In this document: in pieces, positions 1 to 7,396 of the stretch | Layout: every line of letters begins with the position of its first letter | Position numbering within the stretch: position 1 is the stretch's first letter | Origin: Betaproteobacteria bacterium | Lineage (GTDB): Bacteria; Pseudomonadota; Gammaproteobacteria; Burkholderiales; SG8-39 | Length of the DNA stretch: 21,720 nucleotides | Direction of reading: 5' to 3' | NCBI GenBank assembly: GCA_012274205.1 | Contig: JAAOZY010000110.1 | Span: 1-21,720, forward strand | Made by a program: the position numbers and the translations under genes | The notes under the pieces: model-generated | The model's database searches: none | What the model saw: only the letters and a program-made list of their open reading frames with translations | Told to the model about the DNA's origin: nothing

Positions 1-1
1 C

Positions 2-148
2 ACCTATCCGAGCACGTTTCCGCTGCTGCGCCTGGACCGCATCTACGCGCGCGGCTTCACGGTGCGCCACGCCGAAGTGCACCACGGCCTGCCCTGGTCG
101 CGCATCTCCGACCATGCGGCGCTGAGCGTGGAGCTGGAGCTCGGATGA
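2..148 (+). CDS. Endonuclease/exonuclease/phosphatase (EEP) family protein, C-terminal fragment
   Basis: Only the last 48 codons are in the window; the start lies upstream. The fragment reads LLRLDRIYARG, then a short linker, then SDHAALSVELELG. The R-L-D-R-I-Y stretch and the late S-D-H triad are the hallmark C-terminal motifs of the EEP superfamily (DNase I-like metal-dependent phosphodiesterases), where the Asp-His pair belongs to the active site. The stop overlaps the start of the ClsB-type gene (ATGA), so the two are probably translationally coupled. In E. coli the EEP gene ybhP lies directly upstream of clsB (ybhO), so this is likely a YbhP-like protein. The substrate cannot be told from the fragment. 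Confidence 0.8.
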   Translation, partial: TYPSTFPLLRLDRIYARGFTVRHAEVHHGLPWSRISDHAALSVELELG

Positions 149-1299
149 CGCTGCAGTTCATCGCCGGCAATGCACTGCAGCTGCTCACCAACGGGAGGGC
201 GTATTTCCCGGCGCTGCTGCATGCGATTGACGAGGCGATCTCGGAGATCTACCTCGAAACCTACATCTTCGCCGACGACGACACCGGCAGGCGTGTCGCG
301 GCGGCGCTGGTGCGCGCGGCGGCGCGCGGCGTGCGCGTGCACGTGCTCGTCGACGGCTTCGGCTCCAAGGGCATGTTCGAGGAAACGCGCCGGCTGCTGC
401 ATGCGGCCAATATCAAGGTACTGATCTTCGGCCCAAAGACTTCGCCGCTGACGCTGCGGCGCAACCGCCTGCGGCGGCTGCACCGCAAACTCGCGGTAGT
501 CGACGCGCGCGTGGCCTTCGTCGGCGGCATCAACGTCATCGACGACATGCACACGCCGCACCATACGCCGCCGCGCTACGACTATGCCGTGCGCATCGAG
601 GGGCCCATGGTGGCGGGGGTGCTGGAGCAGGTGGAGCGGCTGTGGCGCCGGGTCGCCTGGGCGAGTCTGAAGCGCAGTGCCGAGCGGCATCCGCCCATCG
701 ATGCAGGCGAACGCGGCACGCAGCACGCGGTGCTGGTGGTGCGCGATAATTTTCGCCATCGCTCCGACATCGAGGACGCCTATCTGGACGCGATCTGCGG
801 CGCGCACAAGGAAGTCATCATCGCCAACGCCTATTTCTTTCCCGGCGCGCGTTTTCGCCATGCGCTGCGCGCGGCGGCTGCGCGCGGCGTTCGCGTGGTG
901 CTGCTGCTGCAGGGTCGGATCGAATACTTGCTGCTGCATTATGCTTCGCGCGCGCTGTACGGCTCGCTGCTGGACGCCGGGGTGGAGATCTACGAATACC
1001 ACAGGAGTTTCCTGCATGCGAAGGTTGCGGTGATCGACCGGCGCTGGGCCACGGTGGGCTCGTCCAATATCGATCCGTTCAGCCTGATGCTCGCGCGCGA
1101 GGCCAATATCGTCGTCGATGACCTGCGCTTTGCGCAGGACCTGCGCCGCAGCCTGCTCGATCACATGAAAAGCGGCGCGAAAGTGATTGCGCAGCACATG
1201 TGGCATCGCCAGCCGCTGTGGCGGCGCATGCTCATCTGGAGCGCCTACGGCTGCACCCGGCTGCTGATGGGGGTGGCGGGCTACGGCGGGAAGCACTAG
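145..1299 (+). CDS. clsB: Cardiolipin synthase, ClsB type (phospholipase D family)
   Basis: The 384-residue protein belongs to the phospholipase D superfamily and probably makes cardiolipin by phosphatidyl transfer at the inner membrane. Two HKD motifs are visible: H113-R-K115 with D120, followed by the GGIN segment, and H291-A-K293 with D298, followed by GSSNIDPFS. There is no N-terminal transmembrane pair of the ClsA kind, and the length fits ClsB. The ATG at 145 overlaps the upstream stop by four bases. The downstream methyltransferase starts on the last base of this stop codon. The EEP-ClsB order matches the E. coli ybhP-ybhO arrangement. Whether phosphatidylglycerol or phosphatidylethanolamine is the donor cannot be told from sequence. 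Confidence 0.92.
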   Translation: MTLQFIAGNALQLLTNGRAYFPALLHAIDEAISEIYLETYIFADDDTGRRVAAALVRAAARGVRVHVLVDGFGSKGMFEETRRLLHAANIKVLIFGPKTSPLTLRRNRLRRLHRKLAVVDARVAFVGGINVIDDMHTPHHTPPRYDYAVRIEGPMVAGVLEQVERLWRRVAWASLKRSAERHPPIDAGERGTQHAVLVVRDNFRHRSDIEDAYLDAICGAHKEVIIANAYFFPGARFRHALRAAAARGVRVVLLLQGRIEYLLLHYASRALYGSLLDAGVEIYEYHRSFLHAKVAVIDRRWATVGSSNIDPFSLMLAREANIVVDDLRFAQDLRRSLLDHMKSGAKVIAQHMWHRQPLWRRMLIWSAYGCTRLLMGVAGYGGKH

Positions 1300-1937
1300 T
1301 GAAGCTCAGCGAGCAGGACCTGGAGCGGATCAGCGCGCTCACGCTGGAGCACTACGAGCAGCGCGCCGGCGAATTCTTCGAGGGCACGCGCGATCACGAT
1401 GTCAGCCAGAACATCGCCGCGCTGCTGCAGCATCTGGACGGCGATGGGCCTTACCGCATCCTGGATTTCGGCTGTGGACCGGGCCGCGATCTGAAGACGT
1501 TTTCCCAACTCGGCCATGCCGCGGTGGGCCTGGACGGCGCGGCGCGCTTCGCACAAATGGCGCGCGCCTACAGCGGCTGCGAGGTGTGGCAGCAGGACTT
1601 CCTCCGCCTCGATCTGCCGGACGAGCGATTTGACGGCATATTCGCCAACGCTTCCCTGTTTCACATCCCCGGGCAGGAACTGCCGCGCGTGCTGGCGCAG
1701 CTGTACGCCACCTTGAAGCCGGGCGGCGTGCTGTTCAGCTCGAATCCGCGCGGCCGCAACGAGGAGGGCTGGAATCGCGGCCGCTTCGGCGCCTACCACG
1801 ATCTCGCGGCATGGCGCGCCCTGCTCGCCGGCGCGGGATACACCGAGCTTGGCCACTACTACCGCCCGAGCGGACTGCCGCCGGAGCAGCAGCCCTGGCT
1901 GGCCAGCCTCTGGCGCAAGCCCGGCCGCGACGCCTGA
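1299..1937 (+). CDS. Class I SAM-dependent methyltransferase
   Basis: The GTG at 1299 shares its G with the preceding TAG stop, and the conserved protein begins here (M-K-L-S-E-Q). This gives 212 residues. An upstream in-frame ATG lies inside clsB in another frame and adds only junk. Motif I, ILDFGCGPGRDL, lies at about residues 54-65 and is the SAM-binding glycine loop; an acidic residue follows at the end of the next strand (VGLDGA). Later segments FDGIFANASLFHI and LKPGGVLFSS match motifs IV and VI of class I methyltransferases. The substrate is unknown. Overlap with clsB suggests a shared transcript and perhaps a lipid or small-molecule target, but this is inference. Confidence 0.85.
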   Translation: MKLSEQDLERISALTLEHYEQRAGEFFEGTRDHDVSQNIAALLQHLDGDGPYRILDFGCGPGRDLKTFSQLGHAAVGLDGAARFAQMARAYSGCEVWQQDFLRLDLPDERFDGIFANASLFHIPGQELPRVLAQLYATLKPGGVLFSSNPRGRNEEGWNRGRFGAYHDLAAWRALLAGAGYTELGHYYRPSGLPPEQQPWLASLWRKPGRDA

Positions 1938-1991
1938 AGCGTACACCTGCAATTCGCGCTACATTCGCAGCACTCGTATCGGGACGCGGCG

Positions 1992-2900
1992 ATGGCCACA
2001 CTCAATTTCAAGCACCTGCGCTATTTCTGGGTGGTCGCCAAGGCGGGCGGCATCGCGCGCGCCAGCGAGCGCCTGCATTTGACGCCGCAGACGATCAGCG
2101 GCCAGATCAGCCAGTTCGAGGCGCTGATCGGCTACAAGCTGTTCGAGCGCGTCGGACGCCGCCTGGAGCTCACCGATGCCGGCCGGCTCGCCTTGAGCTA
2201 CGCCGACGAAATTTTCACGCTGGGCGACCCGCTCGAGAGTGCGCTGCGCAGCCCCGCGCAAGGCCGCCCGCAGCAATTCAGCGTCGGCGTCGCCGACGCC
2301 GTGCCGAAAGCGGTGGCTTACCGGCTGCTGGAGCCGGCGGTGCGCCTGCCGGAACCGGTGCGCATCGTCTGCCTCGAGGGAAAGCTCGCCGGCCTGCTCG
2401 CGGACCTTGCCGTGCACCGTCTGGACATCGTGATCGCCGACAGCCCCATGCCGGCGACGGTCAACGTCAAAGGCTACAATCACCTGCTCGGCGAATGCGG
2501 CCTGACCTTCTTCGCCACGCCGAAGCTCGTGCGCAAGCACAAAGGGAAGTTTCCGCGCCTGCTCGACGGCGCGCCGCTGCTGCTGCAGGGGGAGCAGGCT
2601 GCGGTTCGACCGAAGCTGATGCGCTGGCTGGACGAGCAGCAGATTCATCCGCGCATCGTCGGCGAATTCGATGACGGCGCTTTGCTGAAGGCGTTCGGCC
2701 GGGCGGGCGCGGGCTTTTTTGCCGCGCCCGCGGCGATTGCCGAAGAGGTGCGCAGCCAGTTCGGCGTGGTGGCGGTCGGGCACACCGAGGCGGTAAGCGA
2801 GGCGTACTACGCGATTTCGGTGGAGCGCCGGCTGCGGCATCCGGCGGTCGTCGCCATCACCTCGGCTGCGCGCAAGGAAATGTTTCGCCGCCGCGCCTAG
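1992..2900 (+). CDS. nhaR: LysR-family transcriptional regulator, NhaR-like
   Basis: The 302-residue protein has an N-terminal winged helix (residues about 5-62) with the phrase LTPQTISGQISQFE, which is distinctive of NhaR within the LysR family. An effector-binding domain follows at about 90-295. The opening N-F-K-H-L-R-Y-F-W is also NhaR-like. In enterobacteria NhaR activates nhaA and osmC in response to sodium. No antiporter gene is in this window, so the regulated target here is unknown. The gene lies 54 bases after the methyltransferase and has its own ATG at 1992. Its stop abuts the first copy of the two-hairpin repeat, which may serve as its 3-prime end. Confidence 0.85.
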   Translation: MATLNFKHLRYFWVVAKAGGIARASERLHLTPQTISGQISQFEALIGYKLFERVGRRLELTDAGRLALSYADEIFTLGDPLESALRSPAQGRPQQFSVGVADAVPKAVAYRLLEPAVRLPEPVRIVCLEGKLAGLLADLAVHRLDIVIADSPMPATVNVKGYNHLLGECGLTFFATPKLVRKHKGKFPRLLDGAPLLLQGEQAAVRPKLMRWLDEQQIHPRIVGEFDDGALLKAFGRAGAGFFAAPAAIAEEVRSQFGVVAVGHTEAVSEAYYAISVERRLRHPAVVAITSAARKEMFRRRA

Positions 2901-2981
2901 AGTCTGTTTCAATATGAGGGGATAACTCCCCTCATGCTCCCCCGGATTGGGCGCAGCAAAATGTTTTTTGCAATGGGTTCT
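2901..2981 (+). repeat. Dispersed two-hairpin repeat, copy 1
   Basis: This element matches 16962-17043 in the same orientation: 49 of the first 60 positions are identical without gaps, and similarity continues to the end. It holds two inverted repeats. The first has 9-bp arms at 2914-2922 and 2927-2935 around the loop TAAC. The second has 6-bp arms at 2956-2961 and 2966-2971. It fills most of the gap between nhaR (plus) and a MaoC gene (minus), so it may act as a bidirectional terminator or be a REP/MITE-like mobile repeat. Confidence 0.8.
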
Positions 2982-3022
2982 CAGCGCCGCCCGCTGTACC
3001 CGGTCCGTGACCTTGATCCGGG

Positions 3023-3484
3023 TCAGTCGGCGCCGGGGCTGCGGCGCCGGAACATGCCCACGCCGGACATGTGCATCACCAGTTCACCGTTTTGGTTATA
3101 GACCTCCGAGCGCGAGCGCACCGTGCCCATGTCGGGGCGGCTGGTGGAGGCGCGCGTTTCGAGCACCGTCGTCTTCAGATGCAGCGTATCGCCCGGGCGC
3201 ACCGGCTTGACCCAGCGCACTTCGTCCACCCCGGGTGAGCCCAGGCTTGCGGCTTCGAGCAGGTAGACATCGCAGATCATGCGCATGCACAGGCTCGCGG
3301 TCTGCCAGCCGCTTGCGATCAGTCCGCCGAAATAGGACTGCTCCGCCTTGTCCTTGTCGGTATGGAAGGGCTGCGGATCGTACTTGCGCGCAAATTCGAT
3401 GATCTCCTGCTCCGCCAGACTGTAGCCGCCGGACTCGCGCACCTGGCCCGGATAGAAATCTTCCCAATAATATTTATAGCTCAT
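3023..3484 (-). CDS. MaoC-type acyl dehydratase (hot-dog fold), paralogue B
   Basis: The 153-residue protein is a single-domain MaoC-like (R)-hydratase. The hydratase signature is F-A-R-K-Y-D-P-Q-P-F-H-T-D at about residues 31-43, supplying the catalytic Asp and His; it is followed by GGLIASGWQT and a core VKPVRPGDTL. These proteins hydrate or dehydrate enoyl-CoA thioesters in the cytoplasm. It is the last gene of a minus-strand run, 12 bases after its paralogue, with which it shares roughly half of its residues in an ungapped alignment. The start at 3484 has an AAGG six bases upstream. The natural acyl-CoA substrate is unknown. Confidence 0.88.
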   Translation of the reverse strand: MSYKYYWEDFYPGQVRESGGYSLAEQEIIEFARKYDPQPFHTDKDKAEQSYFGGLIASGWQTASLCMRMICDVYLLEAASLGSPGVDEVRWVKPVRPGDTLHLKTTVLETRASTSRPDMGTVRSRSEVYNQNGELVMHMSGVGMFRRRSPGAD

Positions 3485-3496
3485 GGCTGCCTTCGG

Positions 3497-3952
3497 CTAC
3501 CCTGGCGTGCGGCGCAGAAACATCTGCCGGCCGCGCATCGACAGCACCACCTCGCCGTTCTGGTTAAGGGTCTCCCACAGGAACAGCACCGTGCCGCGAT
3601 TGGGCAGTTTTGCCGAGGGCGCCGTTTCGAGCACCGTAGTCTTCAGGCGCAGTGCATCGCCCGGGCGCACCGGTTTGAGCCAGCGCAACTCCTCCAGCCC
3701 GGGCGAGCCGACGCAGGAGGTTTCGAGCAGATAGCCATCGCACATCAGGCGCATGGTGACGCCGCAGGTCTGCCAGCCGCTCGCGATCAGTCCGCCATAG
3801 GGCGAACTTTTCGCGGCCTGCGCGTCGGTGTGGTAGCTCTGCGGGTCGTACTCGCGCGCGAAACGCGTGATGTCCGGTTCCGACAGCGTGCGCGAGCCGG
3901 TATCGAACACCCGGCCCGGGGTGAAGTCTTCCCAGTAATACGTGATCGCCAT
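3497..3952 (-). CDS. MaoC-type acyl dehydratase (hot-dog fold), paralogue A
   Basis: The 151-residue protein has the same architecture as the adjacent gene: YYWEDFTPG near the N-terminus, the Asp/His motif F-A-R-E-Y-D-P-Q-S-Y-H-T-D at about residues 31-43, then GGLIASGWQT and LKPVRPGDAL. Its start codon shares one base with the stop of the aldehyde dehydrogenase gene, so the two are probably co-translated. The pair looks like a tandem duplication that has diverged. The two products could form a heteromeric hydratase or handle different acyl-CoAs; nothing in the sequence decides this. Confidence 0.88.
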   Translation of the reverse strand: MAITYYWEDFTPGRVFDTGSRTLSEPDITRFAREYDPQSYHTDAQAAKSSPYGGLIASGWQTCGVTMRLMCDGYLLETSCVGSPGLEELRWLKPVRPGDALRLKTTVLETAPSAKLPNRGTVLFLWETLNQNGEVVLSMRGRQMFLRRTPG

Positions 3953-5388
3953 CAGGCCTTGGGTTCGGGTTTCAGTTGAAGGGATTTGTACTCGAGGAAT
4001 TCCTCCAGTCCGAAGCGGCCAAGCTCGCGCCCGTTGCCCGATTGCTTGAAGCCGCCGAAAGGCGCCTGCAGGTTGAACGGGCCGCCGTTAATGTCCACCT
4101 GGCCGGTGCGCATGCGCCGCGCCACCTTCTGCGCGTGCGCTTCATCTTTCGACCAGACGCCGCCGCCCAGGCCGTAGGGCGAGTTGTTGGCGATTTTCAC
4201 CGCTTCGTCCTCGTCCTTGTAGGTGATGATGGACAGCACCGGGCCGAAGATTTCTTCCTGCGCGATGGCGGCATCGGGTTTGACCCGGCCGAATATGGTG
4301 GGTTTGACGTAATAGCCCTTGGGCAGCCCTTCGGGCGCATCCGCGCCGCCGCACAGCAGTTCCGCTCCGCTGTCGACGCCTTTCGCGATGTAGCCGCGCA
4401 CGCGCTCGCGCTGCGCCGCGGACACCAGCGGCCCGAGCTTGGCCGCGCCGCCGAAGGGATCGCCGACGCTGAAGCCCTTGGCCACTTCGACCGCGATTTT
4501 CGCCGCCTCGTCGTATTTGCTCTCGGGCACGAGCAGGCGCGTGTGCGCCGAGCAGGTCTGCCCGGAATTGAGGAAGCAGGCGTTGATCGAGCCCTTGACT
4601 GCGGCGGCGAGGTCGGCATCGTCGAGCACGACTGCGGCGGATTTGCCGCCGAGTTCAAGCGCGACGCGTTTCACCGTTGCCGCGGCGAGTTCGGATACGC
4701 GCTTGCCGGCGCGGGTCGAGCCGGTGAAGGAGATCATATCCACTTCGGGGTGGGCCGCCATCGCTTCGCCCACCACCGGGCCGTAGCCCGTCACCAGGTT
4801 GAACACGCCCGCAGGCAGGCCCGCGGCGTGAATGATTTCGGCGAGCACGAAAGCGTTGAGCGGCGCCACTTCCGAGGGCTTGAGCACCACAGTGCAGCCG
4901 GCCGCCAGCGCCGGCGCAACCTTGGCCGCGATCTGGTGCAGCGGGTAATTCCAGGGCGTGATCGCGGCGACCACGCCGGCCGGTTCGCGCAGCACCAGCG
5001 AATTGCCGACTCTCTCTTCGAACGCGAAGCCGCCGAGCATTTTCGCGTACATGCCGAAGGTGGCCGCCGGCGATCCCGCCTGGATCAGGGTGGCGAGCTT
5101 CACCGGCATGCCGACTTCGCCTGCGATCAGCTTGCCGATCTCTTCCATGCGCGCTTTCAGACCCTCGTGGATTTTCTGCAGGAAAGCCGCGCGTTCGGCG
5201 GCAGGCGTTGCGGCCCAGGCGTCGAACGCAGCGCGCGCCGCCGCCACCGCGGCGGCGACATCGTCCGGCGTGCCTTCCGGAACGCGTCCCATGACTTCCT
5301 CGGTCGAGGCCTTGATCACGTCGATGGACTTGCTGCCCCTGGGGGCGGCCCACTGCCCGTTGATGTATAGCTTGTCGCGGACTTGCAT
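3952..5388 (-). CDS. NAD(P)-dependent aldehyde dehydrogenase
   Basis: A full-length ALDH-superfamily enzyme of 478 residues from the ATG at 5388 (MQVRDKLYINGQW); an in-frame ATG four codons upstream at 5400 is also possible. It oxidises an aldehyde to the acid. Visible residues are the oxyanion Asn147 in TPWNYP, cofactor Lys170 in VVLKPSE, the FTGSTRAGK loop at 221-229, general base Glu245 in LELGGK and nucleophile Cys279 in NSGQTCS. The C-terminus has the usual PFGGFKQSG(N)GRE motif. It heads an operon with the two MaoC genes, which suggests an aldehyde arising in an acyl-CoA degradation route. The aldehyde itself cannot be named. Confidence 0.93.
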   Translation of the reverse strand: MQVRDKLYINGQWAAPRGSKSIDVIKASTEEVMGRVPEGTPDDVAAAVAAARAAFDAWAATPAAERAAFLQKIHEGLKARMEEIGKLIAGEVGMPVKLATLIQAGSPAATFGMYAKMLGGFAFEERVGNSLVLREPAGVVAAITPWNYPLHQIAAKVAPALAAGCTVVLKPSEVAPLNAFVLAEIIHAAGLPAGVFNLVTGYGPVVGEAMAAHPEVDMISFTGSTRAGKRVSELAAATVKRVALELGGKSAAVVLDDADLAAAVKGSINACFLNSGQTCSAHTRLLVPESKYDEAAKIAVEVAKGFSVGDPFGGAAKLGPLVSAAQRERVRGYIAKGVDSGAELLCGGADAPEGLPKGYYVKPTIFGRVKPDAAIAQEEIFGPVLSIITYKDEDEAVKIANNSPYGLGGGVWSKDEAHAQKVARRMRTGQVDINGGPFNLQAPFGGFKQSGNGRELGRFGLEEFLEYKSLQLKPEPKA

Positions 5389-5425
5389 GATTTTTCCCAT
5401 GGGAGAAGAAAGCGGAGGAGCGCGT

Positions 5426-5460
5426 ATTTTAGCCGATAGGCCGCTGCGCGTGGCGCGCAG
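5426..5460 (-). promoter_or_regulatory. Possible promoter region of the ALDH-MaoC operon
   Basis: On the minus strand a TAAAAT (5431-5426) resembles a -10 hexamer, about 35 bases before the ALDH start. Just upstream lies a perfect 7-bp inverted repeat, CTGCGCG/CGCGCAG with loop TGG (5444-5460 on the plus strand). No good -35 box is visible, so the hairpin may instead be the 3-prime end of the thioesterase transcript or an operator. Confidence 0.3.
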
Positions 5461-5494
5461 GGCGGCAGCGCAGACGTCTACGCCCGCGAGCGCG

Positions 5495-5968
5495 CTATTC
5501 GGGCGGGGACGCCGGCGCTACGCCGGTCAGGGGTATCAGCCGCTCGTAGGCATCGATCTTCTGGCGCAGCGGCTGCGGCAGCGGAAGCGACTTTTTTGTC
5601 GCCGGATCGGCGTTGACGTAAATCAGCTCGCCGCTGACGAGATGGGTGTCGCCGCGCCAGATCTCGAGCAGGAACTGCATGCTTGAGCGCCCCAGGCGCG
5701 CGGTGCGGCCGTAGATGTCGAGGATGTCGTCGAATTCGGCCGAGCCATGGTATTCCGCCGTGGCCTTGACCGCATACATGTCGCTGGCAAAGGCCTTGAC
5801 GAAACCGTCGGGGTAATCGATACCGATCGCGCGCCAGTATTCGGTGATGGCGACGTCGAAATAGAGGAAATAGTTGCCGTTGAAAACGATGCCCTGCCGG
5901 TCGACTTCGGCCCAGCGCACCCGCAGTGTATGGCTGAAGACAAATTGTTCGCGCGCCATGTCCAGCAT
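5495..5968 (-). CDS. Acyl-CoA thioesterase, YbgC/4-hydroxybenzoyl-CoA thioesterase family
   Basis: The 157-residue protein has a single hot-dog fold. The segment VRWAEVDRQGIVFNGNYFLYFD near residues 17-38 carries the family motif D-x-Q-G-x-V with the catalytic Asp, and a long hydrophobic helix follows. These enzymes hydrolyse short or aromatic acyl-CoA esters in the cytoplasm. The start could be 5968 (MLDM) or the ATG three codons later; neither has a strong Shine-Dalgarno. It is 106 bases upstream of the ALDH start on the same strand and may share its transcript. The substrate is unassigned. Confidence 0.85.
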   Translation of the reverse strand: MLDMAREQFVFSHTLRVRWAEVDRQGIVFNGNYFLYFDVAITEYWRAIGIDYPDGFVKAFASDMYAVKATAEYHGSAEFDDILDIYGRTARLGRSSMQFLLEIWRGDTHLVSGELIYVNADPATKKSLPLPQPLRQKIDAYERLIPLTGVAPASPPE

Positions 5969-6283
5969 CCTGGTTTCGCCTGAAGCGCCGTACTATAGGC
6001 GCAAGCCCTGCACCGGGCAAGATGCGCGAACCGTGGAGTATGTTGCGACTCCAATATCCGGTTTGCAGGCCCCGGAACAACCGTCGCGACGCTCGTCCTT
6101 TGCGATTTCAGCGCTGCCTGAGCGGCTACGCACCCGTCTCCGCATTCAGCGCTTGCCCGCGCGTCACGGTGGCATCGAGCGCGCGCCTGCTCGATTGGCA
6201 GCAACAGAGGTGTTTGGCGAATCCGCGTTTCGCTCAGCGCGCATTGGACCGCTGCCCCTTGAATCGAGGCAAGCCGATCCGCG
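5969..6283. other. Gene-poor gap between thioesterase and Bug receptor genes
   Basis: These 315 bases lie between the thioesterase start and the stop of the Bug gene. Several frames stay open on both strands, but their translations are rich in Arg, Ser and Cys, lack family motifs and have no convincing ribosome-binding site. Nothing identifiable was seen. It may be a decayed gene or the promoter region of the thioesterase. Confidence 0.4.
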
Positions 6284-7243
6284 CTAGCCCACCACTATTT
6301 TCGCGTTGGCGATGACGCGCTTCCACCGGCTCGACTCGCGCTCAATCTGTTCCTTGGGTGAGCCGCCCACCGGCTGCGCGCCCAGGCTATTGAAACGCGA
6401 CACGATCGTAGGTTCGGCCAGCACCTTGTCGACCGCATCGCGCAACGTTGTGACAACCGCGGCCGGCGTTCCCTTTGGGGCAACGATTACGAACCAGCCG
6501 GTCGATTCGAATCCGGGCACGTATGTCGCCAGAGTCGGCAGGGTCGGTGCCAGAGGCCATTTTTCGCTGGTGGTCACGGCGAGCGGTCGCAACACGCCGG
6601 ATGTGACATGCGGCATCACCGAGGGCATCTCGCTGATCATGAACGGAATGGTTCCGCCGATGAGATCCTGGATCGCCGGAGCGCTGCCCCGGTAAAACAC
6701 TTCGGTAAATTTGAGTTTGGCGAGCTCCTCCAGAGAAACGACGGCAAGGTGTGCAGCCGAGCCCTTGCCGGGAATTCCGACGGCGATGGGTTCCTTCGCA
6801 TCGCGTGCGAACTTGAGAAATTCATTGACATCGCGTATGGGGAGCTTTGCGTTTACCACCAACACATTGGTGATTCTGGACACGAAGGATACCGGGACGA
6901 AATCCGATTCCGGGTCGAATTGCATATCACGGTACAGATATTTGTTGATCGCCATCGGACCCGGGGTGCCAAGCAACAGCGTATAGCCGTCGGCGGGGGA
7001 ACGCGCCACCTCCGCCGCGCCGATATTTCCCCCGGCGCCAGACTTGTTATCCACGATTACCGGCTGCTTCAGGTATGCGGAAAGGCGTACGGCAACCAGG
7101 CGCGCCTGAACGTCTGCCGCGCCGCCAGCCGGAAATGGCACCACGAGACGCAGGTGCTTCGCAGGCCAGGGGCCGTCTTGCGATCTTGCGAGGGGGCTGG
7201 CGAGGATGGCGACGCATGCAGCGACAAATTCTCTCTTATTCAT
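6284..7243 (-). CDS. TTT-family periplasmic solute-binding receptor (Bug/TctC)
   Basis: The 319-residue protein begins with a short signal peptide (MNKREF, a hydrophobic stretch, then ASPLARS) and continues with the Bug hallmark LRLVVPFPAGGAADVQAR. VDNKSGAGGNIGA at about residues 68-80 and DGYTLLLG follow. Bug receptors capture carboxylates in the periplasm and deliver them to a TctB/TctA membrane pair. The start is taken at 7243 because GGAGG (7253-7249) lies five bases upstream; an in-frame ATG four codons earlier is less likely. The gene diverges from the enolase-superfamily gene, while tctB and tctA lie 7 kb away at the far end of the same locus. Ligands of Bug proteins are not predictable from sequence. 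Confidence 0.93.
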   Translation of the reverse strand: MNKREFVAACVAILASPLARSQDGPWPAKHLRLVVPFPAGGAADVQARLVAVRLSAYLKQPVIVDNKSGAGGNIGAAEVARSPADGYTLLLGTPGPMAINKYLYRDMQFDPESDFVPVSFVSRITNVLVVNAKLPIRDVNEFLKFARDAKEPIAVGIPGKGSAAHLAVVSLEELAKLKFTEVFYRGSAPAIQDLIGGTIPFMISEMPSVMPHVTSGVLRPLAVTTSEKWPLAPTLPTLATYVPGFESTGWFVIVAPKGTPAAVVTTLRDAVDKVLAEPTIVSRFNSLGAQPVGGSPKEQIERESSRWKRVIANAKIVVG

Positions 7244-7327
7244 TGAATCCTCCATTTTTATATGCCGGTAACATCAGCGCATGAACGCTTCCTCGTCCGT
7301 GCACTCGGCGGTAAGTGATGCGCGCCG

Positions 7328-7357
7328 ATGTTAGGGGACTGGACAGTCCGTTGTCAA
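7328..7357 (-). promoter_or_regulatory. Putative sigma-70 promoter of the Bug gene with internal palindrome
   Basis: On the minus strand TTGACA (7357-7352) is a perfect -35 box, followed after 18 bases by TAACAT (7333-7328), a 4-of-6 match to the -10 box. The spacer contains a perfect inverted repeat, GGACTG-GA-CAGTCC (7336-7349), well placed for an operator. The expected leader to the ATG at 7243 is about 80 bases. Confidence 0.6.
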
Positions 7358-7361
7358 CAAA

Positions 7362-7378
7362 GCAAAATGCAATTTTGC
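7362..7378 (+). promoter_or_regulatory. 17-bp palindrome in the divergent promoter region
   Basis: GCAAAAT-GCA-ATTTTGC is a perfect inverted repeat with 7-bp arms. It lies just upstream of the Bug -35 box and just before the probable enolase-gene start. It overlaps the GCGGAA-type site that begins at 7373. It could be an operator or a hairpin in the enolase leader. Confidence 0.45.
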
Positions 7379-7387
7379 ATAGCGGAA
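7373..7387 (+). promoter_or_regulatory. Candidate IclR operator, site 1
   Basis: TTTTGC-ATA-GCGGAA is an imperfect 6-3-6 palindrome; four of six left-arm bases complement the right arm. The right half-site GCGGAA and the 15-bp geometry recur upstream of the iclR gene at 8537-8551. It lies between the Bug and enolase-superfamily genes and could control both. Confidence 0.5.
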
Positions 7388-7396
7388 TATTCTCCC

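Noticed and set aside
1992..2900. Direct link of the NhaR-like regulator to sodium homeostasis
   Set aside because: No nhaA or other antiporter gene is in the window, so only the family resemblance is reported.
3976..5370. Long open frame (464 codons) on the plus strand opposite the aldehyde dehydrogenase
   Set aside because: It is antisense to a clear ALDH gene; its translation is His/Arg-rich with no family motifs, as expected for the complement of a high-GC gene.
6022..6315. Possible small gene in the 5969-6283 gap
   Set aside because: No ribosome-binding site, biased composition and overlap with the end of the Bug gene; no family resemblance.
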